A stretch of 64,000 bases of DNA, taken from contig NC_079149.1 in assembly GCF_945859685.1 (NCBI RefSeq), positions 59,538,991 through 59,602,990 on the forward strand, given 5' to 3'. The stretch is from Eupeodes corollae (taxonomy: Eukaryota; Arthropoda; Insecta; Diptera; Syrphidae). The notes under the pieces were generated by a model that saw only the letters and a program-made list of their open reading frames with translations, did not search any database and was not told the DNA's origin. Of the stretch, positions 24,601-39,600 are shown piece after piece; position 1 is the first letter of the stretch; each line of letters opens with the position of its first letter. Position numbers and translations under genes: made by a program.

Positions 24601-27600
24601 TCAATAGAAAATACATTTTTCCGGTCATTCGAAAATATATTCTTAAGTTTGTGTGATTTGAAAACTGGCAGGAAACGCCATATATTTAAAAAAAAATTCG
24701 CAGATCTACCTTCAATGTGATGTTCAAATGGTAGACATGTGCATTCAAGAGGACACAAGCGTCCACAGGTTTTTCTCAAAACCCACCTCTGTCTATCAAC
24801 TCCTACTCTCACCTCCCCGCGGTGAACATCAGGTGCCTAGTACCTCAACTGGAGATTGGGTTCCAACCCCAATGGAAAGTTATTGGGGCAGCAAACGAGA
24901 GAGGGGGGAGAGGTGTTTCCACTAAGGCACCTCTCCTTATCCAGGCGGCAGCGGACGAATTCTCAAGATGGAATCAACGGTGGCGTCTACAGTTCCAGTA
25001 AGGTTGAACTACTTAGTGAACACCTTATAGGGCTTCCTCGATATATTCGAAGCCCAGGCCTGTAAGGAGCGGTTTATCCGGCTCCCCTTCCTTGGAGTTA
25101 TACTAAGGATTTAGCCCTCCAGGTTGGGGGTTGTGCTGCCGTGGTGACTGCCTGGCCACGTAAAAAATACATTTTGTTGCGAAGCACCAACAAGCCTCGG
25201 ATACGGTAGGATTCACTGTTGAAAACCCACACAAACGGAATGTTAGGTCCCTTAACAGACCACTTGCTGCCGCCATCCAAGAAGTGCGATGGGATGGACC
25301 GGGCAAACACAAACTAAAAGACTACGATATATACTACGGCCACTGCTACCGAGAACAAAAACAGCGTCTATTTGGGTGTGGATTTGTTGTTGGAACTAGG
25401 CTCAGGCAAAAAGTCTTGAGTTTCAACAGTGTGAGCGAGCGCATCACGACAATCCGCATCAAGGCTCAATTCGCCAACATAAGCCTAATATGCGCGCATG
25501 CCCCAACAGAGGAGAAAGATGAAAACACCGAAGACATATTCTTCGAGCTCTTGGACAAGACATATGAGCAGTGCCCTGGCTATGACATTAAAATTGTCTT
25601 AGGAGATTTTAATGCCAAGCTAGGAAGAGAAGACATCTTTGGTGGCTTAATCGGGAGATACAGCCTGCACGATACTACCTCCGACAACGGATTCAAGCTG
25701 GTCGATTTCACTGCGGGGCGAGACGTTCTGGTAGCTAGTACGCAGTTCACGCATCTTAATATCCACAAGGGGACATGGAAATCTCCTGATCAATCAACCG
25801 TCAACCAGATTGACCACATTGCGATCGACGCACGACACTTCTCCAGTATCCAGGATATCCGAACATTCCGAGAGGCCAACATTGATTCGGAACACTACCT
25901 CGTTGTAGCCAAGGTACGGCTACGGATATCGAGATCCAAGCCAAAACAAGGAAGAAGATTCGACGTTAGACGGCTACAATCGCAAGAGACTGCCATGTCC
26001 TTTTCCGATCGAGTCTCTAATAACCTCCTAAGGAGTCCTATGCTTACCTGCATTAAGTATTGAAAACCAGTGGCAACATTGCCTTGCAGCCATCAGAGAT
26101 GCCGCCTCTGAAGTGCTAGGTTTCACACGGCCACCACAGCGAAACCCCTGGTTTCACAACGAATGCCGGCAAGCGCACAACAGGCATACAAAACGGCGCT
26201 GCACAGGAGGACCAGAGCTGTCTGCTAGCTCTACGTGTAGAAGATTAGAGAAGAACACCGGCTTCTTAGATGGAAAAAAAGACCATGAGAAGCGCGATCA
26301 AGGAGATAGAGGGATGTCATAACAGGAATGAGCTTCGTAAATTTTACCAAAAGGTAAAAAAACCTCCCAACTGTACCAGAACAGTAAAACCGCAGTCGAT
26401 GTTGAGAATATGGAAAGATCACTTCTCCAAATTATATAACGGCGATTACGAACCGAATTCCGCTGTAAGGGAGATAGAACCACTCAACCTCGGCGACGCA
26501 GATAAACAATTCGGCCCACCCAACCTTGACGAATTGAAGATAGCTATATCTAAACTTATGTCAAACAAAGCTGCTGGATTATTCAAGCAGCAGGCGATGA
26601 CTTGGTATGGAGCATGCAACAACTCATCTGCAAAATATGGTCGGAAGAAAGCATGCCCGATGAGTGGAATCTCAGCATAGTGTGCCCGATACATCAGAAA
26701 GGAGACCCTCTTAACTGCGCCAACTACAGGGGCATCAGTCTCCTTAACATTGCGTACAAGATCCTCTATGCCGTATTATGTGAACGTCGGAAGCCATTCG
26801 TCAACAACCTGATTGGTCCTTATCAGTGTGGCTTCAGACCAGGAAAGTCCACTATCGACCAAATATTCACAATACGGCAGATCTTGGAAAAAACCCAGGA
26901 GCTTTAAATCGATACCCACGATCTCTTTATCGATTTTAAAGCCGCGTATGACAGCATCTATAGGGAAGAGCTCTACCGAGCAATGTCTAGTTTTGGCATC
27001 CCTGTCAAACTTATCCGTTTGTGATGATGGAGAATGCACGCTGCTCTATCAAGGTCGGAAAAGATCTTACCGATGCATTTGATGTCAAAAAAGGTTTTAG
27101 ACAAGGCGATGCACTGACGATGGAGAATGCACGCTGCTCTATCAAGGTCGGAAAAGATCTTACCGATGCATTTGATGTCAAAAAAGGTTTTAGACAAGGC
27201 GATGCACTGACGATGGAGAATGCACGCTGCTCTATCAAGGTCGGAAAAGATCTTACCGATGCATTTGATGTCAAAAAAGGTTTTAGACAAGGCGATGCAC
27301 TGTCATGCGACTTCTTCAACATCGTTCTGGAAAGAATTGTGCAAAACTCAACCGTCAACACTAGAGGCACAATCTTCCAAAGATCCATTCAATTACTCGG
27401 ATACGCAGATGATTTTGACATAATTGAAAGATCAAAGCGTAATGTCAGTGGAGCGTTTCGAGCATTGAAATGGAAGCGAAGAAGATGGGTTTAGTGGTCA
27501 ATGAGGGCAAGACCAAGTATATGCTGTCATCAAAAAAGGACACTGAACAACGACGTCCTGGACAAAACGTCACTATGGACAGCTATAACTTTGAGGTAGT

Positions 27601-30600
27601 TAAGGACTTTGTCTACCTAGGCACCGCTATTAACACAGACAACGACACCAGCGCTGAAATCAAACGAAGAATAACTCTTGCAAATCGCTGCTTCTTTGGA
27701 CTTAGAAGGTAATTGAGAAGTAAAGTCCTCTCTCGAGGATCTAAAATCACCATCTATGAGACACTCATCATCCCGGTTCTCATTTATGGCGCTGAGGCCT
27801 GGACTCTGTCAAAGAAAGATGAGAGCGTCTTAGGATGCTTCGAGAGAAAAAAATTTCGGGCGATTTTTGGTCCCGTACGCATAGATGGAGAATGGAGGAG
27901 AAGATATAACGATGAACTGTACGGGCTGTACAGTGACACTGACCTAGTTAGCAGAATTAAAAACCAACGGTTTAGATAGGTAGAGCGGATGGACATCAAC
28001 GCTCCAGCCTGGAAGGTTTTCGAATCCATTCCCGAGGGACGGCGCAGTAGAGGAAGACCGCGACTCAGGTGGCGCACCCAGGTGGGAGAGGACCCCAACC
28101 AACTTGGCGTGCGAAACTGGAGACAGCTAGCTAGGGACCGAGCTGGCTGGAGACGTATGTTGGTTAAGGCCCAGGTAGGCTCCGGACTGTAGTGCCACCT
28201 TAAGTAAGTAAGTAAGTAAGAAACCTTCAATGTGGATTTTCGGTTTACTTGTAAACAAAGTTCAACCCTTCCATTGGGTTCTCAAGATCTTTAGTAGGTA
28301 CATTTATGCATACAGAAATGTCCACTATATCTAACTTGTACATTTAACAGCTTTGGCTGCAAATATAAAATCGTATTTTTAACAAAATTGTATTGGTAAT
28401 ACTAAAATAAAGAAAAAGCACAAAAAGTGAGTAATTACTTGAGCGCTAAGACCTTATAAATTTTGTATATTTGGTAAAACAAGTGGTTAGTAAAAGTTAA
28501 GCTCGGAGTGGGTCGAAATTCTTTATTTTAAAATACTATGATACTGTATGATATTGTACGATACTGTATGGTCATATAGGTGGTATTCAATTTTATAAGT
28601 GCTTACATTAATTAAGTTTTAAACATTATATTTTTATAATAATTCTTCAGTTTAAATTGATTTGATTTATGCATTTGATTCATGTACAAAAACTTTATGC
28701 AATCAGCATTTTTTTTTGCTAATTTTCAATTGTTTTCGAATTTTAAAGAAGAAATCAAAGTCCTAAACTTAACTGTCAGAGTCTAATGAATAATAATTGC
28801 TATTTTCAATTAAGTACTTGCATTCTAAAGCAACATTAACAACCAGAGTTTAAAATTTGACCCATTTTCATTTTCAATAACTATTCAACAGAAAAGATTT
28901 TATACCTCTACTAATTGAAGTCCTTCAAAGATATTGCCTTTTTAATGGCAAAGGTAAACCTCTAGAAAAAGAATACCTTCCTTTTCCAACTACCTATATA
29001 ATTAATGTCCTCGTCCTTAATATCATGATTGCGACGAAATGAAATGAATATTTCGTTATCGTCCAAGCTTTTCAACATTGTAAATCCTATTATTTCGTAT
29101 TCCCTATATTTCATGTTGCTCAATTTGATGAAAATACAGTTTTTTTTTCTTAGTTGGATTCATTTTGTGTGAAAATCCTTTACATTTTTCCTGTTACAAT
29201 TTCCAAAGTTGGTATACAAAGCATGTACTGAAGAGTGCGAGGAGAAAGAAAATAAAAATAATAATAATACAGAAAAAAAAATAACACTTGAAGTGAAAAA
29301 CTGGAAACAGTGGCAACCGAGGCGAAAGGCTTCACCAGGCTAAGAGGTTGACATTTTACCTACCCTTATCCGCATGTCCCTATCCTTTCAACCCTCTCCG
29401 GCATGCTCGAAACTGCCTCCTATAGTTGACACCACCCATCTAGGATACATACAAACCCCCGCCCGCAAAACTTTAGTGGGTATATACCATCAGCTAAATC
29501 CATAATGCCTCACAAGGTCGAGCTGTCTAACAAGTGCCTACTCTTACACTTCTCTCAGTGATGGCAGCATCGGAATCAGGCGGAAAGGCAGAAGCATCTC
29601 AGGTCTTGGCTTTAGCATCAGTATGCTTGACGCTCATGCTCGTCCGCATTCCTATTCGAATATAGAAGTGTTGACTTTGACAACATCCTGAAAATGCTTT
29701 TACTAATAAAATACACAAAGATTATTTTTGCTAGTATTGTAAATTCCTCTGTATGTAGTGTGTATCTAGATGCTCATCTACGTTATGTATCTATGTAAAA
29801 TTGGTTTTGTTCTTTGATCGGATTGTTCTTCAATTATTGATGTTTAGTCAGCTAAATAAATCGAAATTCATAATCGCACTGCAGAATCAACTAGGAATGT
29901 CTTACTGTTGTATAGTTTAGCTATTGTGCAGTAGCTGCAGTTTATATTGTACTATAAAATGCTTTGCGAGTAGATGGCGCTGTTGTATATGGCAATGGAC
30001 CACTTGAGCCTCAACATTGCGGTTTATTTTTATTGTGCACAATGTGCATTATGGTGAGCTAAAACTGTTGGAATTCAATGCACGAATTTACCACAGCGAA
30101 CAAAAAACATAAGACTAAGGATTTCACATTATTCTGTTAAACGGCTTGAAGTGGAATCCTTTATTCACTTCAAACCGTCGCGTCGTCGTCGACGTCGTTA
30201 CCGTCACCACCACCGCCAACGTCGCCGCCGTCTGCATCTGGTTTTTTTCACAAGAGAATTTCCACAAGGAATAAAGTGATGAAAAGCAAAAAGACTTTTG
30301 TATATAGAAAATGTGAGAACTGTTGCAGTTTGAGTTTACGCTGGATTTAAGTTTAATTAAAACTACATAGATGCAACACAAAATGATATGTCTGTTGTAC
30401 GTATAATAAAGAGGATGATGGTGAGAAAAGCAAATAATAGTGTTAAGCCGATTTCAGAGCGCCGCGCCGTCAGTTGAGAATACCAAAATAATAGTCTTCT
30501 ATATACGCTTAACATATTCACAGAATATATCATAGCATCTATAGAAATAATGCCAGTCTTTTAGAAAGTCTAGGATCAAAATACCTACATAACAATTATA

Positions 30601-33600
30601 AATAAATTTATTCAAAAACAAAATAATCCTTTTAAAATCTTTTTAATTATTCATAGGTACGCTTGATGTAGGTATGTATGTATGTACTATATAGATACAC
30701 TGTGTGATCTAGAATACTTTCTTGAAACAGAAATTGAAGGAATCAGCGGACTTTTGGGTATTTGCTTTGAACACGTTGCTATTAAAAACTTCTTCGAGTG
30801 TTGTGTATAGTTTAAGAGTAAGAAAAAATTGCGATTTTTCAATTCAACAAATGTGTAATTTATTGTAAATGTGAAGATATGCAATTAGCTATGGAAAACA
30901 ATATCAGCTGAAATAGCCTCCATTGCAACGGCTACAGTAGGAGGTATATATATTTCGCTTTTCATGAAATGTTCCATGTCCAATAAAACTGGTCGAGGGT
31001 ATTACGCTTTTGTTTTATCTACAAACAAAATAATACTTCTTTAAATTATTAAGATGTCCTAAAAAAGTTGAAGTTGAACAAGAACGAGCTTTTAATCTCT
31101 AAGTTTAAGCTTATAAATTATATAATGGTTTCGTCAGTGTAATTATTCCAACATTTGCGATTATATGCCTCCTTTGACTTCAGTCTATAAGCCTTGAATT
31201 ATATTTAGAGAATTGGCTTAGTCCTGGTGCCCTTAAATGAAAAAGTCAACACATAGCATTTTGAGCAGAAATTACGGCAAAAAATACTATAATGGTAGTA
31301 AAAATTTCTGGTCATTTGTAAAAAATTTGGGATTCATTACGTCATGGTCAGTTCCTTCGTTCGTTTCCAATGACATTTCTTTAATGAGCTTGATTAGTAA
31401 ATACAATTTGCTTGTAGTACAGTTTGCGTCAATTTGATGCTGATAATGAGTACCATGATTTCTATGGTACTCTTTCCGAATAGATAGAAAACATCATTTG
31501 ACCAGTCTATCCCTAAAAAAGGAGACTCCTCTTTCCCCTTTCTTACTGTCGTCTAATTGTACTTGCGTCCCTTCTTAACAAGGTCATGGAAAAGCTGATC
31601 AATTTCCAGCTTAAGAAATATCTTGAAGAACAAAAGCTTCTTAATGACCATCAGTATGTCTTTCATAGCAAAAGGTCTAATGGTGATCTTATATTTTATC
31701 TCATCGAACAGTGAAAGTAAGATTATTGCACTTGATTTTTCAAAGGTATTTGAAAAAGTTTGGACTCAAGCTCTCTCATCAAAAACGCTTGCTTTTTGTT
31801 GGGTTAGAATTTACCTTTGGGACCGTTCAATTCCAGTAGTATTAAATATCCAAAATCGAATACCCACAAAATAAACACTGGCGTGCCTAGGGCTCAGTTT
31901 TGTCTCCAACGCTGTTCCTTTTTGTATATTTCCCCCCTCTCTGATCTGGATGTTATCTACAAGACTTATATACGTCCAAACCTTGAGTATAACTCCCATC
32001 TCTGGGCTTGTGCTCCTGTAATTTACTTAAGCCTCTTAGATAGTATTGAACGTAGAGCATTTAAATTGATAGATGATAACATCAATTTTATTTACTTCGC
32101 TTGAAAATCGTCGTAAGGTTTCTTGTCTGACCCTTTTTTACCGTTATTTTAACGGTTTGTGCTCTAGTGAAATAGCCAGCTGCAATCCTCTCCTTAATCA
32201 GTTCAACCGAAATACTCGTGCTTCTAGGAATACTCATCAGTATACTCTCGAGTCCAACTTCGACCGTACTGTCAAATATAGAGATTGGTTCTTTAGCCGT
32301 ACTACGCGAATGTGGAATGTCTTACCACACACTATTTTTCCTAGTCATTGCAAAATTCAGGAATTCAAAACCAATGTGCACCGACATCTCTTTTCAAACC
32401 CTCTCTCCTTTTCCTAGTAGGGTAGTAATGTTCCCTTGAGTGTGTGCTAATAATAAAAAAAATGATCTTTTGTCCGGAACTTCTAACCCAATAAACTGTT
32501 TCACTTATGACAGCACCCTCAGCTTTTCATACTCGTTTTTCCTTGTTCTTCAGATGTAGACTATCAACTATATATTCGTTTCTAGATTCACATCCTTATC
32601 CTTCGGATGTGGAATTTAAACGGCAGCGTATGATAAGCTCATTAAATTCCGATCTTGACAGCATTGTCCAATGGGGAATCAAAAAACCGTGTAAAATTTA
32701 ATGCTTCGAAAACTCAATGCTGTCTCCTGTCGTTAAAGCATAACCCACCTCCGATGCCACTATCCATGAGCGGCACTTGCATCCAGGAAACTAATCAACT
32801 TTCAGTACTCGGTATGAATATAACAGATCACAACTTATGGAATGATCACATATTCGATATCGTCAAAAATGCTGCAAGGTGCTTAGGATTTCTCCGAAGA
32901 TGCAAGAAATTTTTCACCCATCTGATCTGGCTATAATATCTGGGCAGGTGCCCCCAAAACATGTTTAAATCTCTTGGATAGAATTCAAAAATCTATTTAA
33001 TAAGCGATAGAACTATAATCGCTAGAACACCGTCGCAATGTTTCATGCCTTTCGTTATTTTATAGATATTTTTACAAACAATGTTCTGCCGAATTAGCCA
33101 GTTGCATTCCACCCCTTAAACAATTCAGCCGTAATACTCGCACTTCTAGGAATGCTCATCAGTTTACCCTTGAGCTCAATTTCGGGGTACTGTTCTCCTT
33201 TTAAATCTTTCCCTATTTTCCTAACGCTCGCACTGTGTTGAAAAATAAACATATAAAGGGTACTAATAACCCCTTGAGTGCTTGTGAATATAAAAAAAGA
33301 ACGGCAGCATTTGATACGCTCATTAAATTCTGATCTTGTCCAATAGGGAATAAAAAATAGTGTAGAATTTAATGCTTCGAAAACTCAACGCTGTCATCTA
33401 TCCAAGAGTAACCCTCCTTCAATACCACTAATAATGGGTGGTACTTGCATTGACTAGGACACTAAACTGCTTTCAGGTCTAGGTATGTGCATCACAAACC
33501 ACTTATTCCACTTGAGCACATATTCAACATCGCAAAAAGGTTTTCCTCTGAAAATGCAAAAAATGTTTAGCCCTTCTGGCTATAATTTACAAAGCTTTTA

Positions 33601-36600
33601 TTAGCCTCAAACTCGAGAATAATTCTCTCATTTGGGCTGGTGCTTCAATAACGTACTTGAGTCTTTTTGATAGAACTGAAAAGAGAGCTCTAAAAATGAT
33701 AGAAGATAGCTCTCTTACCGATACATTTGCTTCTATTGAAAACCGCGCACCACAAGGTCTCACGCCTATCATTGTTTTAGAGTTATTTTAATAAACAATA
33801 CTCTAGTGAAATAGCCAGTTGCATTCCTCGCCTTAAACAATTCAGCCGTAATACCCGATCTGCTAGGAATGCCCATTGTTTTTCCCTTATGCCCAATTGT
33901 GGACGTACTGGTAAGTACAGGGATTCTTTCTTTAGCCACACTACACGAATGTGGAATGGTTTAAGAGGTTCAATATTTGCCACTCAACAATTTTATACTT
34001 ATTAATGAAATCCTTAATCTATGTTCATATTGAAAATCCGTTGTAATGTTTTCATTAATGCTACAAGCACATAAGCAATATTCAGTAGTTCTTGAGTAAC
34101 GCACTCGGTTTCTTTTCCTTATATGCATATGCACATACTACTAACTTGTCCCAAGACCTCAAATTGTCCACTAGTTTCAATATTACCTTGATGAATGGTG
34201 TTTCATTACGCGACGAGCTGTAGGTGATTTAGTTTATAATATTGCAATGAATTTTAATGGTTTCAATACGTCGTTAAAAGGCATTTTTACCATTTTTAGT
34301 AATGGCAGTAATGAATTTATTTCGATTGCAAAAATGAAGTGTATTTTAGTTGAACCTCTGTAAGTAAAAAATGAAAGTGAATCCAAAGTAAATACCGAAT
34401 CGAAGCGTTATACTTGTCCGAAAATTTACGTTTCAGTGAAGTGCTCTTTGGTAAACAACATTTTTTCTGACATTAACACAAACAAAGATGATGGTTTCCC
34501 AACTTGTGAACACGCAATGTATAGCTCTCACTGTGAAAAACAATGATTTTCTAAATTTATTGTTCACCGCTTGCATTAATCTTTTCTATACTTGTTTTTG
34601 CTGTTCATTCAGCAACGGCACATTATTTCGAATGAATTCGTGTATTGTATCAAAATTGTATTGCAGCTCTTGATTTAATTCTTGGTTCAATACATCGTGT
34701 ATCGATCAATTTGGCGAAATAATTACTACTTTAATCAGTAGCTTGCAATGGTCAAGCATTGATCCTCAATCAAAATCATTCCTTCATTGTAGAATCATAC
34801 ATTATTTGAAGTCGATATCTCTGACGTTTCTAGAGATATGGTTGACTAAAAAAGGTTGACTTTGCTTTGGTTTAGAATATAGGGCCCTCGAAACGTCAAT
34901 AAATTTAAAAAATTTCATTTCATAAATCGGAACTTTTACAATAGCTTTCTATGGGAAGCTAAACGAAGTTCACAGCTTTTCTGTTCAAATTTTTCCTGAA
35001 TTTTGTCTGCTATAGACCTCACGGAGCCTGAGACCTTTCCAACGAATACAAAATCGTAGAAAGCAGTTCGTGAGTTCTGGAGTTATTGCGACTTATTTTT
35101 ATATAGTAGAAGATAATAAACACTTTTTAGAAAATTCTTTTTATTATTTTCTCAGAAAACTTTAAAATATTTTATTATTATTGCGTTTTACATCTAAAGT
35201 TCTCTGGACTTGAAGTCTATTTCCAAATTACCCTTAATTTAAACTTACATCTTCTGTAAACCAAATAAAATTGCCATTAACATTATTTATACATATTTTT
35301 TTATCTAATGTACGAGTATGTAATGGAATGTACTTTCTCCAAAAAATATAACGTTAAGAAAGTATCTATGCCTTTAAAATGTCATTATCCGGATGATTTA
35401 CATAAAATAATCATCACGAATTCAATCCCAATCACAATTTCACAAGTTATCCTCTTTTTCTTTATAAGAGTGTAATTCAAACTGACATTTTATAGATTTT
35501 ATAAAACAATGAATTGTACATAAATAAATTTCTTTATCTTTATTCTCTTTGAATTTGTGCGATTACATTTTTAGAAGCATAACAAAAGCGGATTAAATTA
35601 TTCGTTCGATTTTGTAAATTCGATTGCAAAACCATTCTTATATATTGGAGTATACTCGTAGATCCTTTCAAAGGAATGTCAAAAGTGATTTATTCAGGTA
35701 TTTTTGTGTCTTGAGAAAATTTGAACAAGGTCAACAAATTCTTTCTTATCTTAATCTTGTATTTTCGTCCAAATCAGCTAAAGCTTTTTATGCTATATCC
35801 TTTCAGAGCAGATATTGTGAGTGAAAAGAAATTTAAAATACCTATAGACATGTAAATAGGTAATGTATCTAAATGTGCTCTTGTCATTTAAAAGTATCTG
35901 TTCAAATTCTTTTTGTATTCTTATGTTTTGAATTAATTATGAATACAAAGGTACGTTTTCCGGAAAGTCTTTTTATTGTTACCTAATTTAAAAAAGGAAG
36001 GAATTTATCAGAATAAATTTTAAATTAAAAAAGGTAATAAAATTATGTAATAAGGATATTATGAACTCAAATAATTTAACTAGCATTTCATTTTAAAAAT
36101 ACAGCTATCACTTTTGAAGGTGTAATCTTTTAACATTTGACAACTAAAAACTACGCTGTTACTAAAAATATAATGACACACTCTTCAAAAAAAATTTAAA
36201 TGGTTGAAATTAAAACTTCTTCAATTTGCTTTGTCTAAAGATACATAATTCATTAATGGTCGAATATGACTTTAAGCACGTACGTCTTTATCTGGAGGTC
36301 TAATTTTTACACAGCACAAACAAAATGTTCGCAGTTAAACGGCAATAAAGCCTCTAATGTTAGCTCCTAAGTACTTAACTGCTCTTGGTTCATTGACGTA
36401 GGTCAGATGATAAATAATATTTTAATAGCATCAAAACATACAAAAGTCATGGCCCTTTTTGAAAAATTTATTATACTGCCTCTGTGTGGCATGTGTAGTC
36501 ATGTCCTTGTTAAACCACATGTCTGCGTTTAGCATTTGTGGCTTTTGAACTTAGGCACACCGAAAATTATGAATTTTAATGCAGTTTCTGGATTTTGAAA

Positions 36601-39600
36601 CATGAACCGCAGTAAATATACAATTATTTACTGAATTAATTTTTCAAACATATAAATTGTTAGCCGAATCTGTTCCAATCCTATTCATTTGATTACTTTA
36701 AACTTACAAAAAGTGTCTAATAGATCATCTTTAATTCTGTATTTTAAATTTATCACATCAACAAAAATTCACCCAATTTAAGAGATTTTAAATTTTAATA
36801 TAAAACATTAATTTTAATATATTTTGTTAAACACACAAAATCTTACCTACGCATTATTAATAAAATGAAAATATGTTAAAATATTTTATATGTTATAATA
36901 TTTTAAAGTTTTTTGAGAAAATAATTTGTTTTAAAGAAATTGTGTGAAAAAGAATTTTTTTAAAAAGTGTTTTTTATGTTTTTTAATATGAGTCTATTTT
37001 AACAGCTGTAACATTTAAAGCTGCCACCTTTTACCTTTTGACATTAAACAAGTACAAACTACGCCATAACTAAAAATTGTAAAAAATATCTTTCAACGAC
37101 GCATTGATACTGTTAAAATTCACTGCAAAATTATAATCGTTTTAGAGCTACAGTGGGCAATACTAAATCACTTATGGCTCGTCGTGCAATGATACTCGAT
37201 TAAATATTAGAAGAGACCCACGCGTGATATTGAATATTTCGAAAAAAATTTATTTAAAGCATCAATATTTAAAATCTGGTTTCGTTAACGAGAGTCGAAA
37301 ACCAATTTTTAACAATGGATGGATGACGAAAAATTGTATCCCGAACGTACGGAAGTACGAAGGATAAACATCTCTATAAAAACTGTGAATTAGAAATTTT
37401 CAACTCGACAAATCGGACAGATTACATTTACTTATATGGTAAGTTAAAGAATATAAAAATCGGTAAAGCTAGTGGAAAATTTGGAGCTGTAATTACAAGT
37501 AAGTTATGTAAAGATGATGTAACCCTTAGAGTTGATAATAACCCAGGTTTTTCGATTTCTCGGAAAAAGTTGTTCTATAAATGACATTAAACCGTATTTA
37601 GTGAAGAGTTTCTGTTTGTAAGTCTTTTAAGGTTCTATTAACAAAAGAACTCAAGCCTGTCGATCACCTGCAAAAGTCCTGACGAGACCAATTTAATTTT
37701 GGAGGTATTTGGACCTTGGTATAAATCCAAGAATGATTGCTGAAAAGCTTCTCTTAACGTGTCATTGTTTGGTGTGGTTTTTGGGCTGGTGGATTCAAAA
37801 ACGAGACACGTTATGTACTTGTACTACAATAGCAATGAAACAACTTTCGTGAATTTATCCAGGGCTAACAGTTTTCAATATGTGAATTAGTCAAGCAAAA
37901 TTCATAAAAAGTTTATAGTGCAGCAACCGTAGCCTTGGTGGTACAGCTGATATTTCAATTGTTAATGGCATTACTTTTTCTTGTCAATGAAATAAATATC
38001 CATTGATCTTACTACTGAAATGTTTGTTTGTATTAAATATCAATATCAGTTATTGGAACAGCAATTTTTTCATTTACAATCTTTTAAAGTAAAAAAATAT
38101 TTTTATTGGAGCAGTACCCGTGGCATGATGGTTAGTGCGATGGACTGTCATGCGAGAGGTCTTGGCTTTGATCCCTGCCTATGCCACCTAAAATGTTTTT
38201 GTCCACGGGTACTGCCTCTTGCGAGGAATCGACAAATTCTACAAGAGTAATTCTTGTCATGAAAAGTGCTTTCTCAAATTTGCCGTTCAGCTTTAAACTG
38301 TAGGTCCCTTCTCGGTACTCGCACACAGGAATGTTTAAGAGTTGTCAGTCACTGGGCCCTAGTTCTCAAACGGACTGCTGCGCCACCCAATTTATTTAAT
38401 TTTTTTATTTGACAATATACAAATTATAACAATTGTCAAAATTGTTTATTGACGATATGATATACATATACATACATATGTATGTCTGCTGCCTTAATTT
38501 TACTGAAAGTGATTTTGAAAAGTATTCAAAGTTCGATCGAAAGATAAAGCTTTGAAAATAATTGCATTGCCTTTTCAATAAGATCTTTCACTTCACTCGA
38601 TTTTTTCTCAATTGTTCTCAATAATGGAGTACAATGGAATAAGCATAACTGATGCAAAATAGGAATAACCTTCTATTTTCCGATATATAAATGAAATGGC
38701 CACAAAAGTAATCTTCTGTGAGACTACTTCTATCGTTATATTTCGTATGACTTTTCTAGTGAAATACTTATTTCTCAGTTTCATCAAAATCCTTCACATT
38801 CCACTGAACTTAAAATTTATGCTTCAAATCGAATTTGATGTTTTTCCAAGTAGGGTGTTCTCTTTTCATCTAAAGTTTATTCCAACCTATTCTACCACTA
38901 TATCCCATATTTTTAAGAGTAGTTGAAGATATTAGAGGTTTGTTAAAATGTTTACTTTGAAAAATGTAAATAACTAACAAAATTATACTAATATATGATA
39001 TCAAAAGTTACACTTATTTTTTCTATTCACCTCTAATTAACAATACCAAATTTTGATTCCTTATTCGCATTTATTTTGATATATATTTCATTTATCTAGT
39101 TAGCATTTGGCAAGCTGTATTGTTTACTTCTAAAAAATTCCTAGAATATCCATGCAACCAACAAAGATGTTAAATAAATATAAAAACCTAGAACCTACGT
39201 TGCTTTGCCATGAGAATATATGTACATTGTAACGTAAATATTTATATTCCGGGAATGTTTTCTGTTCCCTGAATAAGATTGTTAAAGAATAAATTTTCTG
39301 AATATTTTCCTACATTTTCTAAACAAAATAAAACGAAACATAGGTACATGAAAAAAACTCCAGACATCGTTCCTGCTTGTGTTAAAAATAAGAATCAAAA
39401 CGAGAAAATCTTTTGGTAACAAGGTTATTATTTATTCAACTCAAGTCTTAAGGTAATAAACCATGTCAAATCATCAATTATACCTAAAGATTGTTATAAT
39501 GGTCATTGAAAACTGATAATTTATTATACTTTCTTCTGAGAAATGAAATAACAAAACACGAAAAAAAAGTTAAAATTATGAGTTTCAATACATATTTTAA

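Larger units (their letters stand above)
25200..28222 (+). mobile_element. RTE-type LINE with TAAG tail
   Basis: Endonuclease, reverse transcriptase and a C-terminal region in order on the plus strand, then (TAAG)n at 28201-28220. RTE LINEs usually end in a short microsatellite. Frameshifts and stops break the protein. A second, antisense copy of the same family lies at 43602-44360. Confidence 0.88.

Noticed and set aside
25284..26063. Host gene related to craniofacial development protein 2
   Set aside because: The endonuclease domain is followed by reverse transcriptase and an RTE-type tail with a TAAG microsatellite; this is a LINE, and that database name is a common mislabel.
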